Origin: Immersiella caudata
Taxonomy: Eukaryota > Ascomycota > Sordariomycetes > Sordariales > Lasiosphaeriaceae
Assembly: GCA_030512335.1 (NCBI GenBank)
Contig: JAULSU010000007.1
Coordinates: 2,790,001-2,854,000, forward strand
Length of the DNA: 64,000 nt
Reading direction: 5' to 3'
The translations under genes and the position numbers were made by a program. Numbering within the stretch: the stretch's first letter is position 1; each line of letters opens with the position of its first letter. Positions 21,383 to 33,700 of the stretch are shown in pieces. The notes beneath the pieces were generated by a model that was not told the DNA's origin, searched no databases, and was given only the letters and a program-made list of their open reading frames with translations.

Positions 21383-24300
21383 TCAACGCCACGCCGCCAC
21401 ACTAGGGCGGGGTGCTCTCGTTGCGCCGCCGGACCCAGCACTGGCTATGCCCGCGCTGCCGATCGTGATTCTTCTAGCTTTCCCGTCGAGACGCTCGCGA
21501 TGCGGACTGATGTGGCTCTCCAACCGTACGCTGCCGCCCAGGTTCATTCGTCGTGCCTGCCCGGGTGTTAAAGATCTCGAGCCTCCGACGAACGATGAAT
21601 CATTATTGTTTAGGAAGGCAGACGGCGGGGAGCAGGTGATAGGCGGGGATCGGCGACGTTCAGCGCTCCCCCGCCTGTGGCGGGAGATGCCGTTGGTCGA
21701 GCTAGCGAGTGGTCCCGAATAGCTCGCCGAGGCGCGATGGTGGCCATGGCTGGGGTTGGGGCCGATGGAGGAAAGGCGCTTCGCCTGCGACGTCACGGTC
21801 CCCGACACGGAGGAAAGTCGATCGCGACGCTTGGCCAGGTGCAATGCCGATCGCAGTTTCAGCGGATCAATAGAGGGGTTCTCCGAGTCGGAGCCCGAGC
21901 CGGACCCAGAGACGCCCCCTGACGTCGAAGTCGCCCTTGGGGGCTCATTCTCGTCCAGGGTGGACAGAATATGGGACGGCTGCGGGCTGCCGTTTCGAGG
22001 CGGCGAGAAGGTATTGGCTGCTCGACTTACAGGAATGCTGCGGAGAGGGCTGGGGCGGTCTTCGTTATCCGACGACGATGCCAGGTTAAGTGTCATCGTC
22101 GGTGGGATGGGAGATCCGCCATGGGAGGGCCGCCCCTTCGACAAGAAACCTGCTTGGAAGCGATTGGGTTTGCTGACATGGAGAGTCGACACATCCGGGA
22201 GAGGGAGGGAGGGGCTAGAGCTCTGGGGAGAGTTCGTGTGGTTGAGATATGTGGGCGCCGGTGGGGGGCGAATGGGTATCGCCCTTTCAGTTGAGCTCCC
22301 TTCGTTGGGCGAAGGAAACTTCAACGGGGTCTTCTCAAAGTCTGCCAATGTTCCCTCCTCAGTCTCATCATCTCGCCAACGAACAGAATTCTTTTTCTTA
22401 ACTGGGGTGAAAGACACACCCTTTCTTGCGACGCCAGCCTTACGGCGCCGTGGGGAGGCCTTTGCCGGGGACATGAGAGCCTGCTGCTGCGCGGTCGACA
22501 TCGTGGCCAGTGCTGGCATCGGAACCGGCTTTGCGCTGACGTTGATCGACTTCTTCCTCTTCGGTGTGCCCCGCTTGGTGGGCGGGAAAAGCTCAACAGG
22601 CATCATTGAGCCGTCGGGCTTAACAACATGCGATGCCGCTGAGTATCCGGTTTCGAGAAGGCGCTTGATGAGGGTTTTCGCATGTGCTACTGCCTCCTCC
22701 TCGCTCATATTGAGGGTCTCGGAGAGCGATGCGAGGATGTCGAACTGGGCGGTCAGCAGCACCTGCAACATGGCCGAATCACCGGCCTTGTCTTGCTCCA
22801 ACACCTCGCGATAAGCGTCCCTCATGAAGAATGTCTTCAAGGCCTCGGCCTCTCTTGCCAAAGCGTCCTGATCTGAACCGTCAACAATGCCTTCCACACC
22901 CTGAAGCAGACACATGCTGTGGTGAAGGGCAGTGTCAAGTGCCCGTTCCCAATTCAACTTCTCGAGCCTCTGGTGAAGATGCTGTCGGCTGCTCTCCAGT
23001 TCCGCCAGGATTCCCTGCGCCGTTTTCCGCATTGCTGACAAGTTGGGCGGCATACCACTTTCGTCTTCACGAGAGTCGCACACGGCGTCGAATGCTGCAA
23101 TCCACGCGGACAGAATACCAATCCTCCTCTCGAAGGCGCGCAACCTCTTCATGTTCTGCAGCTTCTCCTGCCGTTCACTGGCCGAATTGTCATAGGCTGC
23201 GCGGAGTCTCAGGATGCCCTCCCTTACTATGGCGTCCTTCTTGTCCATTTGCTTCTGGAATTTGGCAAAGAAGATCTTCTCGGCATCCTTTTGTTGCGCC
23301 TTGAGCTCGTTGATGAGAGCAATTTGCTCGTCGATCTTGACCAGGAAGTCCTTGACGTGGCGGTTAACATTGAACACGTTGCGTGTGACTTTGGTCTGGA
23401 TGTTCTTGGCCCGGTTTGCATAGCGAAGAGTGTTCTGTGTCTCGTCGAAGTGTTCGCTCGACGGACTCACGCAGACAATCATGACAGTCTTGCAATTTCC
23501 ACCGAGCGAGAATTTGAGTAGTCTAGTGAGTTTGCTGTTCCGGTATGGGACGTGGTTCCTCTTGCGCGGATCGCAGAGAGCGTTGATGCAGCTTCCTAAT
23601 GCAAGCAGGGACTTGTTGATGTTCGCGCCTTCGAGGAGTCGCTCTCCCCTGTTTTTTGTAGCGCTCGCTCGCTCGCTACCAGCCAAGTCGATAATACTAA
23701 GCGTGGCCATCGTATGCGGCTCGTTGATATCGGCGTTTCTGTCTTTCTGCGCGATGTTGATCTGCAAAACTGCATGGGATCGCGAAGATACGGCGTTTGC
23801 CGCAGTGGGCGAGACCGTCCGGAATTCGTTTCCTTGAACAATCATATCCATGACCTCTTGGACGTCCTTCGGATGATGGCTTGTGAGCCCCGCAACCGTG
23901 ACAGCCTGATTTGAGTCCTCCCGCAACATCAGCCCTTGTTTACTGCCGCCAGGAACTAGCAAGTCCCGGATCGTCTCATTGTAAATCTCCAGGTAGGAGA
24001 GCGAAACTTCGGTTTGTTTCTCATCGCTCCGCTCGGCAATCTTCTCAAACAACTCCTGCATCGTCAGGAAGATAATTCCCGGGTGTTGCGCCGTCCCTGT
24101 GATTGTGTGGGTCTTGCCGCATCCCGTGGCGCCGTAGGCAAACACTGTCGCATTGTAGCCATCCAGTACGCTATCGAGTAGGTTCTTCGTTGTCCCCTCG
24201 TATACGTCGATTTGGCTTGCGTTATCGTCAAAGATTCGGTCGAAGCCAAAGATCTGGTCCTTGACCTTCTTGCCCATTGGGACAACGGATCGGGAGAACT

Positions 24301-24715
24301 TCTGGACAGGGTTGTCCTCCGGAGGATCGAACACCCTGGACCGCCAGTAAGCAAGCGCTCAAGCGCTCCTATCATCACAAGCTGTACGTACAGAGACCTC
24401 TCGTCCACCACCTTGATCACAGATCGGATGCCACGTTGGTTGAGCTTCGGTGCCGGCGCGCCGGCAAGCGAGCCATCGCCGAGGAAAAGGGTCCCATCGT
24501 CGGTCCTCGATCTGCTAAGAAAGTTAGCAACTCTATCTCAAGATATTGCTACAAGTAGGCAGGGTGTCTCACAGTTGGGCGGCTTCTCGGATCGTGAACG
24601 GTCGCACTCGGACTGGACGGGTGAAGTTAGCAAAATGTGGCCACCGCACTTGCAATCCGCCTCTGGGCTCCGTACCTGCTACCGTAATGGAAGATGCATT
24701 CGGATCTATAGCCAT
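21383..24715 (-). CDS. KIP3: Kinesin-8 motor protein (Kip3/KipB/KIF18 type)
   Basis: Plus-end-directed motor that destabilises microtubule plus ends and controls spindle length and nuclear positioning (family knowledge). Four exons fit exactly: 24715-24676, 24612-24573, 24511-24392 and 24335-21383, with introns of 63, 61 and 56 nt, giving 1050 aa. The three tiny 5' exons supply the first motor strand, VAVRVRPFTIREAAQL. P-loop GATGCGKT lies at about 135-142. Switch I (AVSSRSHAV) and switch II (IIDLAGSERAS) follow, then the microtubule-binding HVPYRNSKLTRLL and the neck (LRYANRAKNIQTKV). The long second-loop insertion (FDPPEDNPVQKF and following) is typical of kinesin-8. After a short coiled coil, the 400-residue tail is basic, Ser/Pro-rich and disordered. 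No defect is seen. Confidence 0.96.
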
Positions 24716-25579
24716 AACGTCTCAATCATTTATTCGGTATTTCCCTGCGTCGTGTTGTCCCTCGGGGCGAGATGTGGCCGGAAGCGCAAATTTAGCGACA
24801 GGAAGGCAAAGTCAACAAAGGCAAACACCGGGGTCCGCCAGGGAAATGCCGTCTGCGCTGTCCCAGTCGATTAAGTCGATAGGCCAAAAAGTGAGGTCAA
24901 GTTGTAAAAGAGCGCCCTGCAGACTCGAGCTAGTAGGCAAACAGGTGAACACAAAACAAGAAGATGACGTTGCTTGTGAATTTCTCGAGACGCTCCCCGT
25001 GCTAGGCTGGGATTGGTGGCTTGGCTGTTTTGGTCGCGACTGCCGTGGTCTCCGCAGCGACGGGGCTGTCGCCCCACTTCGCACCCTGAAATTTGGAGAC
25101 GGCGGAAGCAAAACGCGCACTTATCCACCAGCTGAGAACAGCCGCCCAAACAAACACCAGAAAAGGGACAGGCTACATCCCTGCCACGAACAACAACTCT
25201 GCGCTGGCTCGTCCCGTGCAGCGACCTTTGCGATGTGACTCTCTGCAGGCCGGATATCGTCGTGCAGAAACGGCGTTGGCAAGTGCCACCTGCCTCGCTG
25301 AGCTTTGTCGAACAAATCCAGCGCCTCAATACGCTGGCGTCACGTTTTCTTCGTCAAAATTCCAAACCTGGTGCAGCGCTAGGTTCAAATGCAATCCACA
25401 ACGCGATGTTCACCATCCAGTTAGCAGCCCTCGAATTGCACTTCCATCCATGTACATCTTAAGGGTTGGTATTTCGAACGAGCATCTGAGCCAGTGCTTT
25501 GCACTCACGCTTTCCGGTCGCGTCCCGAAGTGTAGCCTGAGACTGGACCCCCTTGCACCTGCCGACCTTTGTTAAACAC
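24716..25579. other. Kinesin promoter region and boundary of the accessory patch
   Basis: This is the upstream region of KIP3. Frames of up to 230 codons exist on the plus strand, but their composition is incoherent and they have no motif. No repeat boundary was detected between the conserved gene and the decayed genes that begin at 25580. Confidence 0.45.
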
Positions 25580-27405
25580 TCACGCGTTGCCCAAGTCAAG
25601 TGCTGCAATCATCGCCTCCAACTCCAAAATCACCGATTCGTAGACTGCCTCTTGCAGCTTTGGCTTCCTCGAGTCTTTTCCTTGCCCAAAGTCGCAGTCA
25701 ATCACCCTCTCGATCAACTCCCTGTATGTTGGACCCAAAGAGCAGGGTTGCAATGCCAACCTCCGCACTCCTACGTCTCCGGGATCAACGTTCTCCCATC
25801 TTCCCACAGCAAGCAACGCGACACGCAAGCGGTACAGCATCACGTCTCGCACGCCGTACTTGTATTGCGTTTCTTCGATCAGGTTTGGCGATGCCGACTC
25901 AACGTCCATCAACGAGCCCTGAAACTGCTCGCTGTGCGCCCACTCGGCGCTAAAGTGAAGCGTTCGAAGTGAGGACACCAGGTCGCCATCCTGATGGAAG
26001 AACGATACATCCCGAACTATCCACAAGTCATTCAGGCACGGTGTTGAACTGAGCTTAGCACAGCGGACGCGAGCTGAAGCGCCAAGCGGAGCTGACCGAC
26101 GATGGTCAGGCGGTTGTGGATTGGTTATCCAAGCACCTCCTCCATCGGCATGACACTCTCGGTGCAGAGGCTGGTAAGGCTTCGGTTCAAGTACAGCCAG
26201 TGGCGGAAGGCCTCGCCGACGCAACCTGGGTTGTCTATGCGCCCGCGGCATGTCTCCACGCTGCACAGCGACGGGTCCGAGGCCTGTCGTTTGAGCTCCG
26301 GACAGAAGTGTCCCGACAGTCGGACGTCAGCATGAACTTTAAGAGCCGCTGGAGGTGCAGCAGATCCCGTAACGTCACCAGTATCCCCGCCGTCGTCAGG
26401 GTCAGCGAATCGGACCTTCCGTCTCTTTCGACGCCCGCAACTTCTTGTTGGGGACGAATCTTGCCTCAAGGCTTCATCCGCTTCCCAGGACAAGGAGTCA
26501 ACAGTCATCGATCGTACCTCCAGGGCATCGAACCGCTATGTATGACGGTTACTTGGGGTATTTGGCCCTCATTGCAGAGAATCGCGACCTCCATCTGCAC
26601 TTCCCCCGGCGCATCGGCGGTGAGGAACAGCCGAACTGAGTGGTTGAGTCGAGGTTTCGATGCGCCAGACCAAGACGTCGACAAGGCTTCGTGGAGATTT
26701 GGATGCGCGTCTTATGGTGCCGATTTTGCTATAACTCGACAGGCAGTTGTTCCTGGCCAAAGCACTCTCTCTTTGGCATGCTTGATCCATACTGCGGCTT
26801 CTAGAGCTCGCCGACTTACTCTCGCAGGCACCGCAAGTTGTTATTTGGACTTCTCAAGAGAAGTGATCTGCCTGTCGAACTTCTCCTTCTCGAACGTTAT
26901 TCTCACACGTTTCCTCAGCTTTCTCATGGTTTCCTTCATGCTCTTTTGTTGGAGACATGGATCCTTTGACGGTCAGCTTCACAAGCACTTTAGTCTCCAT
27001 CTGACTCACATTGTCATACTCCTCCTGCAAAGGAGAGAAACACTGCAGCTCCTCTCGAAGCGACGTCATTGCTTCTTCAATATCTCCAAGCGCATTCCTG
27101 AACGACTCAAAGTTTCGGCCGAGTTTCTCTTCCAGCTTCTTTTCCAAACTCGCCCCGTGCCATTCGACATTGTCGGTGTCTCTCATCATGGCACTGACTG
27201 ATGAGTAGCTCACCACGACAAGCCTCATCAGCAATTCAACTTCGTTTAGAAAATAGTCGCACTGGCCGCCGAAGGCTTTGCGGATTCTTTCGATATCAGA
27301 AGAGTAATGGCAGAATGTTCCAAAGTTCGATCGAACCACTTTGTAGCCTTTGACCGCCCCGGCAACAAACAGCAACACCGCTAGGGTCAACGATGCGGGG
27401 TCCAT
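25580..27405 (-). pseudogene. DUF7580-like fungal gene, broken by several frameshifts
   Basis: The start MDPASLTLAVLLFVAGAVKGY (27405 downward) and the end (RELIERVIDCDFGQ, LQEAVYESVILELEAM, about 25690-25590) match the two ends of DUF7580-type fungal proteins. These are usually about 550-650 aa and of unknown or self-recognition-related function. The family's middle blocks are also present, but in three different frames: FEKEKFDRQITSLEKS near 26870, LHEALSTSW near 26700, QLRLALQLASAVL near 26080, then SSTPCLNDLWIVRDVSFF. The breaks near 26860, 26700 and 26060 are single-base indels without GT-AG borders, so splicing does not explain them. The simplest view is a pseudogene. Assembly error at several independent sites is less likely. 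Confidence 0.6.
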
Positions 27406-27679
27406 GGATGACGATTCTGATGCCCCTTCTGAGGTAAAAGGTGAAAAGGGGAAAATATCTCGCTTCGGCATGAGCCCCAGGGCCTTGCGGTCCCGAAAGG
27501 AGCGGAAGCGCCCGTGGTCGTGGCACAGTCATGCACGCCAACTCAGCCGCAAAGAGCTTCACCGATTGAGTTGAGGCGCTTTCCATTGGTTCGGGGCCCC
27601 TAGGCAATCATTTCAAAAGACCCTCACTCTGTGAGGGGAAGCAAGTTTGAGCATCTCAAGTCCAACAACACCGCCCTGA

Positions 27680-30364
27680 CTACCAACAATACCGGGCATC
27701 GATAAATCACAGGAATCATACGACTCGATTTCCAAGATTGAAGAGTGGCAGCGGCGGCAATCTCCAGATGAATCTAGGGAAGATTCAGACGAAGGTGAGA
27801 GAAGCGAAGTCTCTCGCCTTTGTCAGGCTGTTCTAGCTCTATTCGGAGAAATCATTCGCTCGATGCCGGGAACTGAGGCCACCGCTGAATCTAAAATCAA
27901 TCTTGAACGGACTCGTGGTGCACTTGTTCTTTGGTCGGACGGCCACGGTATTGCCCAAGGCCAGCTCGCTGATGTGTTCAGCAGGTCTCGGAAGCTCCGC
28001 CGGATCATTACGAAAACACTCTCTCACGTCACCAATGTTCTGCTCGAAAGTAAGCGTTCAAAACTTCTGACCACACTTTTTGAAGGTGAATTCAAGGATT
28101 CGTGGCACAGTTTCTCAACTTCTCTGCAGGACTTATCCCTCGTTTAGGGACATGGTCGGACAAGCTGGAAAGGCTCTCTGTTCATGCCCGACTCGCTACG
28201 GAGAATGTTTCTTATTTGGTGCACGAAGATACGGACAGCCAAATTGACGCGGCTTCAGCTAGTGCCTCCGATATCTCTTCTGATAGCATTGGCGAGATAG
28301 CAGAGGATCTACGAACGGATGCCCAATACCTCGTCGCAATCGAGCTGTTGCTGAAGAACCCGATACTCGACCCTGACCCAGGATACGCACTGGAAGATTT
28401 TGTCGGCACCTGGAATCCTGCGCAGCTCTACGCGGATAAGATCGAGAGTAGGTACCCTCTTGCCGACAAGGATCCCATCACTCTGTTGGCGGAAGCCAAC
28501 TTCAAGCGCTATCTCCGATGCCAGGGTGCGAGGGACGCTCAGGAGAATGCAGAAAACCAGGAGGTTGCTGACGAAACTGACGTCGCTGGAACCTTTATCG
28601 CTGCCTCTCAATTTCATGACTCCGGCATCGGGACATCTATCGCGCCGACAACTTCGTATGCAGAGACCGTGATGAGCTACAGGCAAGAAGGCAGATCGGT
28701 CCGAATTCCTCCGCTACCAGAGGAGGCCTAGAAAGGGGAGCCCTTCGACTGCATTGCTTGTGGCTGCCCAGTGCGAATAGTGAACAACTCGGAATGGAAG
28801 TGAGTATTGATTTTTTGCAATGCGTTCTTCTCGAGGCTCTAGATGACAAAGGGAATTGCCTAACATGTACCAGGCGACATATCTACCTTGACCTTCGGCC
28901 ATACGCTTGCTTGGATACGGGATGCGCGTACAGCAACGCTACTTTTGCCACTCGCAAGCGTTGGATATCGCATTTGGCCTCAGACAACGGGATAGAACCG
29001 GACTGGAAGTCTGTGAAATGCCGTCTCTGCACTCCAGACACAGGCAGCGGAAAGATTGCTGTGACCCTCCACTTGACTAAACACCTCGAGATATCTCTCT
29101 CGGCGTTGCCTACCGGCGTCGAATCCGGTGCACCTTCTGAGGCACGGCCTCAAGAACCGGATGCTGACAGCGTTTCTGGGGACTTAACTGAGCAAAAGAA
29201 ACACGAAACAGAGAGGTTTCTTTTGACCACGCCCTTCACAGAGCAGCTGCGATTTCTGGAACTCATACTGGCGCAAAAACACCGCTCAAAACGATTTCGA
29301 CTCCTATATGAGCGAATATGCGCGCTAGAAACGGAACCCCGAAAGTCTGAGATCGAAAGAATAAGGCAACATTTACTCGAAGTGGGTGCGATTGCGTCAA
29401 ATTATACCTTGAAAGAGGAGCAGATTCGCGAAGCGATACTGGAACTTCGTAAGCTCACCTCTCTGGGATCTCAGCCGTCGGCGCAAACGACGCCACAGCA
29501 GGCGGTTCGGGATAACGATCCCGAGCAGCACGGGAGGCCAGGGTGTGAGAGATGTTGGGTGAATAGATTGAACGTGAGTAGCAATTCTGTGCTTTGCATG
29601 ATATGGTTGATTTTTGTTATCTAACTTATATGCAGTGCAACGGAGAAATACCTTGTCACCAATGCCGTCTTGCGGGTTTTGACTGTCCGATTAAAAAACC
29701 TGATTGTCTTAAATGTCGGAGGACGGCACAATTTGTGAGAGGTCCCCGTCCTGCGACTGCCACCCATCCATCTAATCAGCGCAGTGCGACGGAGAAACCC
29801 CGTATTCCAATTGCCGTCTTGCGGGTGTGGATTGCAAGGCCAGGAAGATTGCATGTTCAAAAGAGAAGATATGTAAGTGGTCCTGCTGTCCGTCACTACC
29901 ATTGTCCATCCATCTAAACGGCGCAGTGCGACAAGCAAACGCCGTGTTCTCGCTGCCAAGGGGAAAACTTGGATTGCAAGCCAGGCCCCCTCAGAACAGT
30001 GCACTATTCTGTCAATCGTCCCACAACACGGCAAGACACAGTTGAGGCGGCTGGCGATCATTCACCAGAACGAAATTCTTGTCCAGAGTCCGTGGACTGC
30101 AAGGAAGTATCGTCTCCTGACATCCCTAGACCTCCACAATCTCCAGCCTTGAAAGCCACCACGGATGGTGATGAGCAACACGAGGCAGCGGAATTGAAGC
30201 AGCGAATTGACCGGGAGCGGGAATATTGGCTGGACAAGGCCAACAAGGAGGGCCGACTCCTCGGCCACTTCAACCGTCTAGCTAGTCGGGAAGTGCAATC
30301 GAAAAGCACCAAAGCCACGATAAATGAGGAGGTTTACAAAGCCCGGCTGAATAAAGAGCTTTAG
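27680..30364 (+). pseudogene. C2H2-type fungal protein gene with in-frame stop and C-terminal Zn2Cys6-like repeats
   Basis: It belongs to a Pezizomycotina family recognised by LERTRGALVLWSDGHGIAQG, YAETVMSY...IPPLPEEA and an incomplete zinc-finger block (FDCIACGCPV, then RHIYLDLRPYACLDTGC). Exon 27680-28049 joins 28130 through a GTAAGC intron in frame. The 28800-28873 intron (GTGAGT...ACCAG) also joins cleanly. Between them a TAG at 28729-28731 sits directly after PPLPEEA, where relatives read through. No initiating ATG precedes 27680 in frame. Downstream coding text is otherwise well preserved to 29573, implying a recent stop. The C-terminal exons 29636-29734, 29785-29872 and 29927-30364 carry the repeats described separately; the middle one breaks the frame. 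Role of the family is unknown. Confidence 0.55.
29544..29977 (+). repeat. Three tandem Zn2Cys6-like units, each split by an intron at the same place
   Basis: Unit 1 has spacing C-X2-C-X6-C-X5-C-X2-C-X6-C (CERCWVNRLN, intron, CNGEIPCHQCRLAGFDC). Unit 2 keeps the spacing, with Tyr in place of the fourth Cys (CLKCRRTAQF, intron, CDGETPYSNC...VDC). Unit 3 lacks its second Cys because its first-half exon is 11 nt shorter (88 versus 99 nt), which also breaks the frame; its second half (CDKQTPCSRCQGENLDC) is complete. All three introns fall immediately before the third Cys. Introns 2 (29735-29784) and 3 (29873-29926) share their 3' halves (CCATCCATCTAA...GCGCAG). The copies therefore arose by duplication of genomic DNA, with a period of about 142-149 bp. 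Confidence 0.8.
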
Positions 30365-30758
30365 ATGCTTCAGAAAATGGATGATGTCATGACAGCCATG
30401 GGGAAGGAGACCCCTGAATAGCTCTTCCGATATACACGGGAGTGTGACGGAATTACCGATATTATGGATGAGTTTTTTGCCGCCGAGGATGAGAAGCGGT
30501 TCAACATCTTATGATGAAGTCACTGTATACTCGGCATGTCAACCATGTTGGCAAATGTCTTCCTATCTGTAAGAAACCATGTCTCATCCCTTCAACGGGT
30601 CTCCTTGAACTGCGTTGAACAACATTTCTCGTTTTGACAAACAGTGATAATTAAACCTATGTACTAGAAGTTACCTCGCTATTTTCATCACAACCCTCAA
30701 CGTCATCATTTCCACGTTTTCCATTTTCTCTCCACACTCCCCTATCTAGACACACATC
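30365..30758. other. Convergent 3' regions
   Basis: This lies between the decayed plus-strand gene and the minus-strand GH115 gene. A short continuation of charged, coding-like text follows the stop at 30362-30364. No separate gene is seen. Confidence 0.45.
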
Positions 30759-33700
30759 TCACCGCCCCCCAATATCCTCCCTATAACTCTTCCTCTCCAA
30801 CTTCCCCTTAACGTCCCTCCCCACCAGGAAACTCTCGGGCGGGCCAAAGAAGCTCGGCCTCACACCTCCCAAGTCAACAATCACCTTTTGCACAATCACA
30901 CCCGGCATCAAGGCCCAAACCCTAAGGGTGTACGCTCCAGCGCTGGCAACTTTGAAGCTGCTCTTGGTGTAATTACCCACACGTCCCCAGACGCTGTCTG
31001 CTACCGATTGGCCCCACCCGTCGGGCATGTTTCCTCCCTGCGAGGGACCGACAGGGCGAACGAAAGTTGGGTTGGGAGGGGTGGAGTCCGAGGGGTAGAG
31101 GGCGACGGCGTATTCGATGGGGGTGGCGTCGCCTAGGTAGTTGAGGATTGGGGAGAGGTAGAGGGAGACGTTGGCGGTGGTGTTGGAGAAGAGGTAGAGG
31201 TTGTATTCGAGGGCGGGGGCGGATTCGAGAGCGAGCTTCTCGAGGTTTTGGGGGATGAGGCCGACGGCGGAGGAGGTGCGGCCGTAGTTCTTGAAGATGT
31301 GGTAGGAGGCGTTGGTGGTAGGTTTGACGGCGGGGACGACGGCTTGGTAGGCCGGGCCGGGAATGGAGACATAGCCGTCGGATTCGACGTAGCCGGCGGT
31401 GAAGGTGGAGGGGACGGCGCGGTTGGCGACGGGGACTTGGACCATGGGAAGGCGGAAGCCGTAGCGGTCGAGGCCACGGCAGGGGGTGGTGACGTTGATG
31501 TTGATGGTGGCGGCGTAGGGGGCGGGAGGAGCAGCGGCCCAGTCAACGGTGACGAAAACGCGGGTATCGGAGCCCTTGGCGCCGACGGTGCCGTTGTACT
31601 GGGAGAGCTTGATCCACGGTTGCCAGGGGGTGGCCTGCCACTCGCACTCCTTGGTGCCGCGGGTGAAGATCTCGAAGTAGCGGGGCGGTGCGTAGGGGTC
31701 GATGGACGGCACGGCGAGGTTGTTGTTGGAGTTGGGGTGATACTTGTCGTCGCCCTGAACGGTGGCGTTGGAGCCCTCGACACCGATACCAACATGGCCG
31801 GCAAGGGATGGAAAATGGGTCTGGACGTGGATCATGGAAGGAAGCGTGTTCCTCATCGGCTGCTGCCAGTATCCATCATACCCGAGATGCGTTTCTAAAG
31901 GATGTCAGCTCAACCCTCTCTGTCAGTCACGCAGTCCGCTTACGGTCCATAAAGTGCTTCCACTTCCCACCCAACAGCGCATCCCACCTCTCAGTCAGAG
32001 CCCAGTCCTCATCCGACACAGACAGAACATAGTTGATCATGTCATTGGCCGAGTTCCTCTTCTGCCCAGCGTACAGATTCTGCTTGGCGCCACCAATATT
32101 GATGCGGTGCACAATGTCACCAGCCAGCGTCGGTTGCAGAATCGTCTGGAAGAAAGTAGGCTGAAGCTCAGCGGGCAGCTTGTCGTAGATGGCCTGAGCA
32201 GCAGCAACAAGGTCAGACCACTGCTTCAGGACGGCGTCACCTTCGTTGTAGTTGATGACGGAGTAGACATAAGGCTCAACGAGCTCGAACTTGCGGCGGC
32301 TGGCGTACATGCTGTACGTCTGGACAACCTCGGAGATCTCCGCTGCGTACGCTGGCGAGAATTCACGAGTCGCCCACAGACGCGTCCACTCAGCGGTGCT
32401 ATCCACGCCCCAGCGCTTGGTGTCGTACGCAAGGTCGAAGAAGTGGTTGATCGGAAGCTCGAGCGCCTTCATGTCACCGACGTTGACGATCCAGATCCTG
32501 TCAGCACCGCGAGAGTACGCCATGTGCATCTGCTCGGCCGTCTTGGAGAGCTGGATAGTGTTGATCCACTTGTAGTCGCGAACATCACCGACGTAGTCGA
32601 AGTGGTAGTAGATGCCAGCACCACCGTGGCGGTTCTTCTCGCTCAGCAGCGGCAGGCGGCGGTTGTTGCCCCAGTTGTCATCGGCCCAGAGGAGAGTCAC
32701 ATCATCCGGGACAATCAGGCCATGGTCGAGGTAGGACATGACCTCCTTGTACAAGCACCACGCCTGCGGAACGGTGGAGATGTCCGAGACGCCCAGGCCC
32801 TCGGACATGAGCTGTCGCTGGTTCTTGACGAGAGTCTGCAGCATCTCGACAATGTGCTCAACTCCAAGGCCCTCGATGGCCGTGTCGCCCGTTCCGCGCA
32901 TTCCCACGGTCCACAAGCTGTTGCGGGCATACGGCTTGGCGCGCTGGATACCAAAGCGGAAATAATCATCGATCGTCTTGTTGTTGAGGTTGTACGCCCA
33001 AGGGCCCTGGTAGAACTTGCCGAACTCGTTCTGGGCGCGCATTAGCGGCTCTGTGTGCGAAGTCCCGAGCACAATCTCGTAGGCGTCAGCAAGGGGCTGA
33101 TTGCCGGGGTCGTCAACCTCGAACATGCTGGCCCACAGCGTTGGCCAGAGGTAGTTGGCGCGAAGGCGAAGGAGGACCTCGAAGATGAGCTTGTGGAACT
33201 CGACGCCGTAGCCCGCACCATACGGCGTGTCAGGGAAGTGGGTGCTAGAGACTCGTCAGTATCGCCTTTAATTATGCCACTTTGCTCGAGAACTTACGCC
33301 ACCCAGTTCGTGAGAGCCGGTTGCTCATCGTTGAGGAAGAAACCACGGTACTTGACGCTCGGCGGCCCCTGAACCTTCTTGTCCTTGATGACAAAGTGAT
33401 TCTTGCTCTGCTTCGGGGGGGTGTCGGTCCAAAAGTACCACGGGCTGACGCCAATCTGCTCGCTGATGTCGTAGATGCCGTAGATGGAGCCACGAGGATC
33501 GCTTCCCGCAATTACCAAGGCTTTCGCCGTGCCGTTGACGGGGTTCTCGACAAGTTGGCTGGTGAAGGACTCCCACTTGCCCTTGATGGCTGAGACATCA
33601 ATCTTGCCCGCAGCAATGAGGCTGTCGATGATGGTAGATTTGCCGATGGTGCCAGCGATGATGACCACGTCAGATGGTGACGGGTCGGCGAAAGCTGGTC

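Noticed and set aside
21756..22814. 352-codon plus-strand open frame
   Set aside because: It is antisense to the kinesin-8 tail, whose own frame is coherent and family-matched.
31762..33045. 427-codon plus-strand open frame
   Set aside because: It lies antisense to the third exon of the GH115 gene and has Val/Asp/Arg-rich shadow composition with no domain.
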